A stretch of DNA of 8,211 bases from Spirochaetota bacterium (GTDB lineage Bacteria > Spirochaetota > Spirochaetia > Treponematales > Breznakiellaceae). The DNA lies in NCBI GenBank assembly GCA_023398155.1, contig JAEWSV010000464.1:1-8211 (forward strand). The letters run 5' to 3'. The notes under the pieces were generated by a model. That model saw only the letters and a program-made list of their open reading frames with translations. It was not told the DNA's origin and did no database searches. Numbering within the stretch: position 1 is the first letter of the stretch; every line of letters begins with the position of its first letter. The translations under genes and the position numbers were made by a program. Below are positions 1 through 6,420 of this stretch, one piece after another.

Positions 1-558
1 CCGCAAGGATGCGAAGGGTTCCTGAGCCGGAGTAGCATGGGAATCGGCTAAGGTACGCTCGTAAAGCGCCAAAGGAACGCGGCTCACGGCGACTTCATCG
101 GCTTTGAGGCCATGGAGATGGAATTCGACGGTATCATCGTTCTTGCCGGAAAACCAGGCGCCCACCTCCGCGTCGGGAGCCGCTTCCTCAGCTTTGAGGA
201 GGAGGAAATACTTGATCGCCTCCACGGCGAGGACATCTAAACCCGCGGCGACCACCGCTACGCGCTCGGCGAGTTCCGGATATCCGATCACGACTGAGGT
301 TTCATCCTTCTTGAAATCGGTCCGGTAGAAATCTCCGCGGTCGATCTCGGGTATGACCCGCAGCGCGAGGGCGCGGGTCGGCCACGTGACGGTAAGCGGG
401 AATTCCGGCTTCGATTGGTACCCGCAGTTAGGACAGGTGACGGTCAGGAAGCTGCCGTCCGCGAGCGCGCCGAGCTGCGATACGTCGGCGTCCAGGTCGA
501 TGGACTGCGGTATGTCCGCTTCGAAAACGTGCGTGCAGGGACAGGTGATGCTCCGCAT
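1..558 (-). CDS. CpXC-domain zinc-ribbon protein, partial (3' end outside window)
   Basis: The reading frame is open from an ATG at 558 to the window edge: 186 codons with no stop, so the C-terminus is missing. The start is supported by GAGGAG about 6 nt upstream. The N-terminus has two cysteine pairs, C6-P-C8 and C42-P-N-C45-G, the spacing of a CpXC-type zinc ribbon, so metal binding is likely. The rest is acidic and soluble, with no signal peptide or membrane segment; a helix-rich stretch lies around residues 95-125. The family's biochemical role is unknown to me. The gene starts 29 nt after rseP on the same strand and is probably co-transcribed with the isoprenoid and envelope genes, but the context does not fix a function. 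The family assignment comes from the cysteine pattern only. Confidence 0.8.
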   Translation of the reverse strand, partial: MRSITCPCTHVFEADIPQSIDLDADVSQLGALADGSFLTVTCPNCGYQSKPEFPLTVTWPTRALALRVIPEIDRGDFYRTDFKKDETSVVIGYPELAERVAVVAAGLDVLAVEAIKYFLLLKAEEAAPDAEVGAWFSGKNDDTVEFHLHGLKADEVAVSRVPLALYERTLADSHATPAQEPFASLR

Positions 559-587
559 GGCGGCCTCCTCGAATGGCCCGGCCCTCG

Positions 588-1943
588 TCATCGGCCGAAC
601 AGGAAAAGGATATCTCCGAAAACGGAGAAGAGCAACAAGCCGAAGATGATGGCCGATCCGACGAGTTGGAAAAGGTAAACGGTCTTGGTCCGGAGCGGCT
701 TCCGGATGACGGCCTCGATGAGGAAGAGGATGACGAGGCCTCCGTCGAGCGCGGGAATCGGCAGCAGGTTCATGAGGCAGAGCGCCACGGAAAGGAGCGC
801 GAGGAAGCTCGCCACGGCGCTGACGCCGGCTCCCACTCCCTGGCCGAAGCCCTCGGCGGCCACGTCGCCCACCATGTAGGTAATCCGAACCGGGCCCGAT
901 ACCGCTTTCGTGAGGTCCACGCCGCGGAATAGGAGAGAGAAACTGCGCAGCGAAAGGGTGAACGTTTTCCAGGACTCCGAGGCTCCCTTGACGAGCGCCG
1001 CGGGAGGCGAGAGGCGCGGAGTACGGAAACGGAGCGTCTCGAATTCGATCCCGAGATCGGCGGAGCCGTCGTCTGCGTAGGAAACGACGAGTTCCCTGCG
1101 TTCCGCCTCTCCGTTCCGCTCAACCTCCAGGACGAGTAGGTTCGGCTTGTCCTTGAGTATCTTGGCGAGGGCGACCGTATAGGGTAGAGGCACGCCGTTC
1201 ACGGAGCGGACAAGATCGCCCGCAGCGATGCCCGCGATCGCCGCGGGGCTCCCCGGTTTTACTGTTGCGACGATCGGGTCGGTCCAGAAGTAAACGCCGA
1301 TTTTTCCGGCTCCGGTCGCGGTGTCCAATTGGGGAACGATCGAAAGTTCTACCGCCTTCCCGTCCCGTTCGACGACCACGCGTAGCGTCTTCTCGGCGTT
1401 CGGGGCTATCGCGCCCTGGACTTCCTGGTAGTTCGTGACGCGTTCCCCGTCGACCTCGACTATGCGGTCTCCGGTCATGAGGCCCGCCTCGTCGGCCGGG
1501 TAGGTCCGGCCGCTTTCCATATCGGAGGCGAGGACGACGCGGTTACCGAGCGTCCGCACTTCGAAACCCACGCCCCAAACCGCGGCTAGGACTATTACGG
1601 CGAAGAGGGCGTTGGCGGCGGGACCCGCGATGGCCACGAGAATTCGCCTCATCGGCGGCGTTCCGTAGAAGGTGCCCTTCTCCCGCGGGATGACTGCATG
1701 TTCGCGGGTCAGGGCCTCGCGGAATTCCGCTTCTCCCCGCATCTGGCAATAGCCCCCGACGGGGAACGCTCCGAGGCGGTATTCGACTTTTCCGATCTTC
1801 CGCTTCCAGATAGGGCGGCCCCAGCCGATGGAGAAGGCTTCCACGTCGATGCCGACGAGCCGCGCGACTAAGAAATGACCGAGTTCGTGGACGAAGACGA
1901 CGAGTCCGAGCCCGATGAGGCCTATGAGAATGCGTAGTATCAC
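588..1943 (-). CDS. rseP: RseP-type site-2 intramembrane zinc metalloprotease (M50)
   Basis: This is a membrane-embedded protease of the RseP/S2P family. Family members cut transmembrane substrates such as anti-sigma factors, and some also clear signal-peptide remnants. The 451-residue protein has the zinc motif HELGH at residues 19-23 in the first membrane helix. A VGGY loop (62-65) follows, then a second helix at about 100-125. Two PDZ-like domains follow (about 145-200 and 225-290), and near the C-terminus N392-LLPIPA-LDGG (399-402) carries the third metal ligand, D400. A last helix spans about 425-448. The start is GTG, overlapping the dxr stop as GTGA, with GGAGG about 8 nt upstream. The length matches E. 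coli RseP (about 450). Its natural substrate cannot be read here; no sigma or anti-sigma gene is in the window. Confidence 0.95.
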   Translation of the reverse strand: MILRILIGLIGLGLVVFVHELGHFLVARLVGIDVEAFSIGWGRPIWKRKIGKVEYRLGAFPVGGYCQMRGEAEFREALTREHAVIPREKGTFYGTPPMRRILVAIAGPAANALFAVIVLAAVWGVGFEVRTLGNRVVLASDMESGRTYPADEAGLMTGDRIVEVDGERVTNYQEVQGAIAPNAEKTLRVVVERDGKAVELSIVPQLDTATGAGKIGVYFWTDPIVATVKPGSPAAIAGIAAGDLVRSVNGVPLPYTVALAKILKDKPNLLVLEVERNGEAERRELVVSYADDGSADLGIEFETLRFRTPRLSPPAALVKGASESWKTFTLSLRSFSLLFRGVDLTKAVSGPVRITYMVGDVAAEGFGQGVGAGVSAVASFLALLSVALCLMNLLPIPALDGGLVILFLIEAVIRKPLRTKTVYLFQLVGSAIIFGLLLFSVFGDILFLFGR

Positions 1944-3073
1944 GCGGTTTCCTCCAGAATTGCTTGAGCCGCACGAGCGCGTGCGCGGCGGTCGCCGTCG
2001 AGGATCGATTCGATGGAATCGTCCCCTCCGGTCCAGTCGTCTCCGAGGACCGTTCCTGTTACGGCGGCGATGTCGGTGAAAGCGATACGGCCTTCCGTGA
2101 AGGCGGCGACGGCTACCTCGTCGGCCGCGTTATAAGCCGCGGGATAAAGACCGCCGCGGCGGGCGGCCTCATAAGCTAGGCCGAGCATCGGGAAAGCCAC
2201 GTGATCGGGGTCTTCAAAGCTGAGCGAGGTACCGGCCAGATCGAGCCGTCCAAAGCCGCAGGGCGCGCAGGCTGGCCAAAATAGAGCGTTGTGGATCGGA
2301 ACGCGCATATCAGGATTCGAGATTTGCGCGTAGAGCGATCCGTCCTTGAGGCGGACCAAGGAATGCACCTTGCTTTGAGGATGTACGAGCACCGATACCC
2401 GATCGGGGGGAAAGCCGAATAAGCGAACCGCCTCAATTACTTCCAAACCCTTATTCGCGAGGCTCGCGGAATCTATGGTGATCTTACCCCCCATTTTCCA
2501 CGTAGGATGGGCCAGAGCGTCCTCGAGGCGAACCCGGGCCAGGCGCTCGGGCGTCCAGCCCCGGAACGGCCCCCCGGAGGCGGTGAGCACGATCTCTTCC
2601 ACCGATTCGGCTCCGTGGGCTTCCAGCAGGTGGAATACGGCCGAATGCTCCGAATCTACGGGCAACAGCCGCTTTTCGGTCCTCTGCGCGAGGCGCAAGA
2701 TCAGGGGGCCGGCCATGACGACCGTTTCCTTGTTCGCGAGCGCGAGATCCGCTCCTGATTCCAACGCGGCGACTGAGGGTAAGAGGCCCGCGGCGCCGGC
2801 GATCCCGTTCACCACGATGTCGGCCGCGGATTCCCTCACCGCGGTTACCGCCGCCTCGCTACCGAAATAATCGATGCCCGGAGCGGCGGCGCCGAGTGAA
2901 GTCGCGGCCAGCCTCGCGTCAGGGAAGGATAGGCCGAGTTTCCGCAGTCCCTCGATATCGCGGTTGGCGGTCAAGGCGACTACTTCGAAATCGTCGGGAT
3001 GCTCTCGCACGACATCGACGGTATTGCATCCGATCGAACCGGTCGCTCCGAGAATCGCAATCCTTTTTTTCAT
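1940..3073 (-). CDS. dxr: 1-deoxy-D-xylulose 5-phosphate reductoisomerase
   Basis: Dxr (IspC) converts 1-deoxy-D-xylulose 5-phosphate to 2-C-methyl-D-erythritol 4-phosphate with NADPH. This is the first committed step of the MEP isoprenoid pathway in the cytosol, and the target of fosmidomycin. The 377-residue protein is slightly short for the family (about 380-400) but complete. The NADPH-binding loop GATGSIG is at residues 9-15. Metal ligands are D140 and E142 (in VDSEHS) and E211 (in NKGLE). LTASGGPF lies at 163-170. The flexible active-site loop HPTWKMGGKI at 189-198 carries H189, W192 and M194. The start is ATG, 21 nt after cdsA, with only a G-rich weak ribosome site (GGTGGGG). The end overlaps rseP by 4 nt, so translation is probably coupled. 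Its product ultimately feeds UppS, encoded two genes upstream. Confidence 0.97.
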   Translation of the reverse strand: MKKRIAILGATGSIGCNTVDVVREHPDDFEVVALTANRDIEGLRKLGLSFPDARLAATSLGAAAPGIDYFGSEAAVTAVRESAADIVVNGIAGAAGLLPSVAALESGADLALANKETVVMAGPLILRLAQRTEKRLLPVDSEHSAVFHLLEAHGAESVEEIVLTASGGPFRGWTPERLARVRLEDALAHPTWKMGGKITIDSASLANKGLEVIEAVRLFGFPPDRVSVLVHPQSKVHSLVRLKDGSLYAQISNPDMRVPIHNALFWPACAPCGFGRLDLAGTSLSFEDPDHVAFPMLGLAYEAARRGGLYPAAYNAADEVAVAAFTEGRIAFTDIAAVTGTVLGDDWTGGDDSIESILDGDRRARARAAQAILEETA

Positions 3074-3094
3074 TTCCCCACCATGTGCGCCCGA

Positions 3095-3946
3095 TTAGAA
3101 CAGGATCAAATAGGCGGCATAGAAGAAGGGAGCCGCGAAGGAAAGGGAGTCGATGGAATCGAGGATCCCGCCCCTTCCCGGGATGATGGACCCGGAATCC
3201 TTCACGCCGGCGCTCCTTTTTATGGTGGATTCCGCTAGGTCGCCGATAATGGCCGCCGCGCCCGATACGAAGCCGAGTACGGCTCCCGCAAGGAGCTGTG
3301 GGAGACGCGGGCTCATGAAAGCCGAAGGGAATGCGTACGGGGCCGCCATGCCCACCACGATCGACGCGAAGATACCGCCGATGAAGCCGGCGACGCTCTT
3401 GTTCGGACTGGCTGCGATGAACCCACGATTGCCGGCGCCGAAAAGCATTCCCGTGAGCCAGGCGAGCGAATCGTTGCAGAAGACCGTCAAAAGGAAGACG
3501 AGCAGGACCGACGTCGCGTACGGCAAACCGGTCATCTTGACTATCCAGAGTATGAACAAGCCCGGGTACAGCAGTACCGATAAGCCGATCACGGCACGAT
3601 CCGCCGCGAGCTCAAGCTCGGCTTCCTTCGCGATGATGCGCGACGAGATGATCCATACGAGGCCGAACATCATGAAGACCGGCACCGCCGTACCGTCCAG
3701 ACCGAAGTTGATGACGAGCATGCCCGACAACGGAGCGAGGGTCCCGAGCAGTACGGCTTCCCATACCGGCAATCGGTACCCGCGGCGGGCGACGATGTCG
3801 GCGAATTCGACGGCTCCGAGCGCGCTCACGATGACGAGGACGATGTTCGCGGCCAGGTGATGGTTGTGCGGCAACGCTATGACGATAACCAGGACCGCCG
3901 GTAATCCGATGATGAACATCATGAGGCGCTGGAGTATCTTCTTCAT
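3095..3946 (-). CDS. cdsA: Phosphatidate cytidylyltransferase (CDP-diglyceride synthase)
   Basis: CdsA makes CDP-diacylglycerol from phosphatidic acid and CTP in the inner membrane, the branch point for bacterial phospholipids. The ATG at 3946 overlaps the uppS stop as ATGA, giving 283 residues, normal for the family. The frame stays open further upstream, but that part overlaps uppS and is unlikely to be used. The protein is very hydrophobic, with about seven or eight membrane segments. Family motifs are N158-D159 followed by AWLTG, S180-P-N-K-S at 180-184, GDLAES at 235-240, and the C-terminal signature beginning STIKRSAGVKDSG at 240-252. The signature ends GRGGILDSID (257-266), where the usual form is GHGG-x-x-DR-x-D; histidine and arginine are replaced by R258 and S264. 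The aspartates that hold metal are kept, so I expect an active enzyme. Confidence 0.95.
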   Translation of the reverse strand: MKKILQRLMMFIIGLPAVLVIVIALPHNHHLAANIVLVIVSALGAVEFADIVARRGYRLPVWEAVLLGTLAPLSGMLVINFGLDGTAVPVFMMFGLVWIISSRIIAKEAELELAADRAVIGLSVLLYPGLFILWIVKMTGLPYATSVLLVFLLTVFCNDSLAWLTGMLFGAGNRGFIAASPNKSVAGFIGGIFASIVVGMAAPYAFPSAFMSPRLPQLLAGAVLGFVSGAAAIIGDLAESTIKRSAGVKDSGSIIPGRGGILDSIDSLSFAAPFFYAAYLILF

Positions 3947-4707
3947 GCTTTTACCCCGCCGAAGCGTCGATCGCGTCCTTGATAGTCGACGATCGCGGCT
4001 GCGAGGTCGTCGCCGGTCCAATCGGGCCAGAGCTTTTGAGAGATAATATACTCCGCGTACGCGGCTTCCCAAAGGAGAAAATTGCTCGTCCGGAATTCGC
4101 CTGCCGTCCGGATGATGAGATCGGGATCCGGTACATCCGGATTGTCGAGGTGCCTCGATAGGGTCTCTTCCGATATTTCCGTATCGATGCGGCCCTCCGC
4201 GGCGATTCGGCGTACCGCCCGCACGACCTCGTCGCGTCCGCCGTAGTTGATGGCGAGGATGACCGACATGCCGGGGCAATCCTTCGTATCCTCGCAGACG
4301 CTGATGATTTCAGCGGCGATATCGCGGGGGAGGCCCGACAGATCGCCCGTATGACGCACGCGGATACCGTTCGCGCGACAGAAATCGAGTTCCCCTTTGA
4401 GGAATTGTTTGATGAGGCCCATAAGAAAGCCGACTTCATCGGAGGCGCGTTTCCAATTTTCCGTGGAAAAGGTATAGAGCGTGAGGTATTTAATGCCGAG
4501 ATCCCGCGCCGCCTTGACGATGCGCTTGGCGACCTTGACCCCTTCGTTGTGCCCCTGGGTCCGGATCAAGTTCCGTTCGCGGGCCCAGCGTCCGTTTCCG
4601 TCCATGATGATGCCGACATGGACGGGTAGCCGTGATTGATCGACATCCCCGCACTTGAGGGCGGGGGAGGTCGGTTCTGCATGGGACGGATTGTATGCGG
4701 GATTCAT
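3943..4707 (-). CDS. uppS: Undecaprenyl diphosphate synthase (cis-prenyltransferase)
   Basis: UppS condenses isopentenyl diphosphate onto farnesyl diphosphate to make undecaprenyl diphosphate, the lipid carrier for peptidoglycan and other envelope polymers. The 254-residue protein carries the catalytic motif IIMDGNGRWA (33-42, with D36), TLYTFSTENWKR (76-87), LIIRTAGEFRTSNFLLW (197-213) and GRDRRFGG (244-251). About 28 residues precede the conserved core that begins LPVHVGII; many relatives have a shorter leader. The ATG at 4707 is the only usable in-frame start, since no ATG, GTG or TTG lies between it and the core, and GAGG sits 8 nt upstream. That start lies inside a 17-bp inverted repeat, and the extra N-terminal codons include a GC-rich hairpin, which may be a mobile-element remnant. 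The gene ends overlapping cdsA by 4 nt. Confidence 0.95.
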   Translation of the reverse strand: MNPAYNPSHAEPTSPALKCGDVDQSRLPVHVGIIMDGNGRWARERNLIRTQGHNEGVKVAKRIVKAARDLGIKYLTLYTFSTENWKRASDEVGFLMGLIKQFLKGELDFCRANGIRVRHTGDLSGLPRDIAAEIISVCEDTKDCPGMSVILAINYGGRDEVVRAVRRIAAEGRIDTEISEETLSRHLDNPDVPDPDLIIRTAGEFRTSNFLLWEAAYAEYIISQKLWPDWTGDDLAAAIVDYQGRDRRFGGVKA

Positions 4708-4790
4708 ACCCCGGACCTCAACCTCAGGCGCGCTTGAATCGCAAGCTTCGAAGGGCGCAGCAAGATGCGGGGTATGAATCCCGCGTGCGA
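4640..4790 (-). mobile_element. Possible decayed IS200/IS605-like mini-element at the frr-uppS junction
   Basis: Read on the minus strand, this stretch starts with the long inverted repeat and ends with the hairpin CCCCGC-(8 nt)-GCGGGG (4666-4647), followed directly by ATGTCGAT. From memory, the right ends of IS200/IS605 and TnpB elements have the same form: a CCCCGCCC...GGGCGGGG stem followed by ATGTC. The codons crossing the hairpin give SPALKCGDV, at UppS residues 14-22, outside the conserved core. No transposase or TnpB gene is present and exact ends are not defined. The call is inference from shape and motif resemblance; a chance GC-rich hairpin or a regulatory structure is a real alternative. 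Confidence 0.25.
4697..4784 (-). repeat. 17-bp perfect inverted repeat around the uppS start
   Basis: Positions 4697-4713 and 4768-4784 are perfect reverse complements (17 bp) separated by 54 nt. In the minus-strand transcript the downstream arm contains the uppS ATG, while the GAGG ribosome site lies in the loop near that arm. A smaller hairpin, GCTTG/CAAGC (4732-4736 and 4742-4746), sits in the loop. Folding would bury the start codon and could reduce uppS translation, or the repeat may be the trace of a small mobile element. No U-tract follows, so it is not a standard terminator. Confidence 0.8.
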
Positions 4791-4813
4791 ATCGACCGTG
4801 GCCGTTCTCCGCA

Positions 4814-5368
4814 TCAGACTTCCATTATTTCTTTTTCTTTCTCTTCCAGCAGACGGTTGATCTCCTTGATGTAGGAGTCCGTCAGCTTCTGAAGATCCTC
4901 GGCTGCCCGTCCTTCATCGTCTTCGGTCAGCTCGCCGTCCTTGAGCGCGGCCTTGAGCTCGTCGTTGCAGTCGCGGCGGATATTGCGGATGGCGACGCGC
5001 CGCTCTTCGGCCATGGCTTTCGCGTGTTTCGCGAGTTCCTTGCGGCGCTCTTCAGTGAGCGAAGGAATGGCGATCCGGATCACCTTGCCGTCATTGGAGG
5101 GATTGAGCGAAAGCTCCGAGGCGCGGATGGCCTTTTCGATCTCCCCGATCATCGAACGATCCCAAGGCTGCACCACGATGAGCCGCGCTTCCGGAATGGA
5201 GATATTCGCGACCTGCGCGAGAGGCGTCTTTTCGCCGTAGTAGTCGACGCGAAGCTTGTCGAATAAGGAAGCCGAAGCTCGGCCGGTACGGACGGCCGCG
5301 AAGTCGTCCTTGAGGCTCGCGACGGTCTTCTTCATGCGCTCCTCGGCTGAAACGATAGCCTGGTTCAT
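4814..5368 (-). CDS. frr: Ribosome recycling factor
   Basis: RRF works with EF-G to split the ribosome after termination. The chosen start is the ATG at 5368, because AAGGAG lies 6 nt upstream and the resulting 184 residues match the family's usual 185. An in-frame ATG at 5395 would add nine residues but has no ribosome site. The sequence fits RRF along its length: a helical N-terminus with VRTGRAS at 26-32, the domain II segment VDYYGEKTPLAQVANISIPE (41-60), QPWDRS at 67-72, LNPSNDG at 88-94, and a long charged C-terminal helix. It follows tsf after an 80-nt spacer containing a strong hairpin. In many bacteria pyrH sits between tsf and frr; it is absent here. The 106-nt gap to uppS holds the inverted repeat. 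Confidence 0.97.
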   Translation of the reverse strand: MNQAIVSAEERMKKTVASLKDDFAAVRTGRASASLFDKLRVDYYGEKTPLAQVANISIPEARLIVVQPWDRSMIGEIEKAIRASELSLNPSNDGKVIRIAIPSLTEERRKELAKHAKAMAEERRVAIRNIRRDCNDELKAALKDGELTEDDEGRAAEDLQKLTDSYIKEINRLLEEKEKEIMEV

Positions 5369-5401
5369 ACGTGGCTCCTTACGAGGGAGGGACATTCATA
5401 G

Positions 5402-5434
5402 GAACCCGGGAAAGGGCGGACCCTTCCCGGGTTC
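5402..5434 (-). terminator. Strong tsf-frr intergenic hairpin without U-tract
   Basis: The arms 5402-5416 and 5421-5434 form a 14-bp stem with one bulged base and a 4-nt loop, all in the spacer between tsf and frr. On the minus strand the hairpin is followed by CTATGAA, not a run of T, so it is not a classical intrinsic terminator. It could protect the 3' end of tsf mRNA, serve as a processing site, or cause partial termination that lowers frr and downstream expression relative to rpsB-tsf. The structure is certain; the role is inferred. Confidence 0.5.
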
Positions 5435-5448
5435 GAAAAGGACGGCGT

Positions 5449-6297
5449 TTACTGGCCGACCCTGAAGTAGACGTAATCGGCGATGGCGAGCTTCGCGCCG
5501 ACCTGCTTGCCGAGGTCCTCGGCGGCCTTTGCGACGGTAAGCTTTTCGTCCTTGACGAAGCCCTGATCCACGAGGCAGATATCCGCCAAGTACTTATTGA
5601 TCTTGCCCTTGAGGATGTTGTCGACGACGTTGGCGGGCTTGCCCTTCATCTTCTCATCCTGCTCCATCTGCTTGCGGTAGATCCCTTCCTGCTCGGCGAT
5701 GTGGGCGCTGTCGATCTTGGAGCGGTCGAGGGCCATCGGGTTGAAGGCCGCGATGTGGAGGGCGAGGTCGAAGGCGAACGCCTTGACGCGCTCGTCGTCC
5801 AGGGCGGCGCTCTTGTCGGCGGAGAGCTTCACGACGACGCCGATCGCGCCGTCGCCGTGGATGTAGCTCGTCAGGTAGTCGTTGGGGCCGCCGGCGACGA
5901 CCTTGACCCTCTTAAGGCCCATTTTTTCCCGGATCTTGACGGCGAGGTCGTCGACCATGGCGCTCAGTTCGGGATTGATGTCCGAATAGCCCTTCTCAAA
6001 GACGCGATCCACGATCGCGCCGCCGAGGGCGATGAAATCGGGGTTGCGGGCCACGAAATCGGTCTCGGAGGCGAGTTCCACGAGGACTCCCTTGCCGTTC
6101 GCAACCTTCACGAACACCTTGCCCTCGTTCGTCGCGCGGTCGGCGCGCTTTTCCACGGCGGCGAGGCCCTTCTCCTTGAGAAGCTTCTCGGCCTTGGCGA
6201 AGTCGCCTTCGCAAGCCACGAGCGCGTTCTTACATTCCATCATGCCCGCGCCGGTCTTCTCGCGCAGGGCCTTTACGTCGGATGCCTTGATGTCCAC
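5449..6297 (-). CDS. tsf: Elongation factor Ts
   Basis: EF-Ts is the guanine-nucleotide exchange factor that reloads EF-Tu with GTP. I choose the GTG at 6297, giving 282 residues beginning MDIKASDVKALREKTG. AAGGAG lies 7 nt upstream of this GTG, while the in-frame TTG at 6303 would leave only 1 nt. The N-terminal UBA-like domain carries LREKTGAGMMECKNAL (11-26), and the signature SETDFVARN is at 77-85, the core region that contacts EF-Tu. The length is typical. The gene follows rpsB after 120 nt, the usual pairing of S2 and EF-Ts, and precedes frr directly. It is probably transcribed with rpsB; hairpins on both sides suggest processing or attenuation. Confidence 0.97.
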   Translation of the reverse strand: MDIKASDVKALREKTGAGMMECKNALVACEGDFAKAEKLLKEKGLAAVEKRADRATNEGKVFVKVANGKGVLVELASETDFVARNPDFIALGGAIVDRVFEKGYSDINPELSAMVDDLAVKIREKMGLKRVKVVAGGPNDYLTSYIHGDGAIGVVVKLSADKSAALDDERVKAFAFDLALHIAAFNPMALDRSKIDSAHIAEQEGIYRKQMEQDEKMKGKPANVVDNILKGKINKYLADICLVDQGFVKDEKLTVAKAAEDLGKQVGAKLAIADYVYFRVGQ

Positions 6298-6349
6298 GTC
6301 CAATCTCCTTGGGTCTCCGCCGCGAGGCGCTTGCCGGCGACGGCGATCC

Positions 6350-6372
6350 CGCGAATCCCTTCGGGATTCGCG
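6350..6372 (-). other. 10-bp perfect hairpin in the rpsB-tsf spacer
   Basis: CGCGAATCCC (6350-6359) and GGGATTCGCG (6363-6372) pair perfectly over 10 bp with a 3-nt loop (GAA on the transcript strand). The hairpin lies between the rpsB stop and the tsf ribosome site with no U-tract after it, so full termination is unlikely. Attenuation, RNase processing or mRNA stabilisation are possible roles. Confidence 0.6.
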
Positions 6373-6382
6373 CTCATATCGG

Positions 6383-6420
6383 TAACGAGCTCCGAGCCTC
6401 GGCCCGGAGCTGCCTCGTTA
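6383..6420 (-). other. Hairpin overlapping the rpsB stop codon
   Basis: TAACGAG (6383-6389) pairs with CTCGTTA (6414-6420), and the adjoining GCTCCG (6389-6394) pairs with CGGAGC (6405-6410), sharing G6389. This gives an extended stem-loop that includes the rpsB TAA. No T-run follows. With the hairpin at 6350-6372 it forms a tandem structure at the rpsB-tsf junction, plausibly a processing or partial attenuation site. Confidence 0.5.

Noticed and set aside
3153..3860. A 235-codon plus-strand frame opposite cdsA
   Set aside because: It is antisense to a clear membrane enzyme, has no recognisable domain and no ribosome site that I could pick out.
3947..4279. N-terminal extension of cdsA into the uppS coding region
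   Set aside because: The extension is out of frame within uppS, rich in arginine and proline, and unlike any CdsA. The ATG at 3946 in the ATGA overlap gives the normal length.
5369..5395. Earlier ATG for frr adding nine residues
   Set aside because: No ribosome site precedes it, whereas the ATG at 5368 has AAGGAG at 6 nt and gives the usual length.
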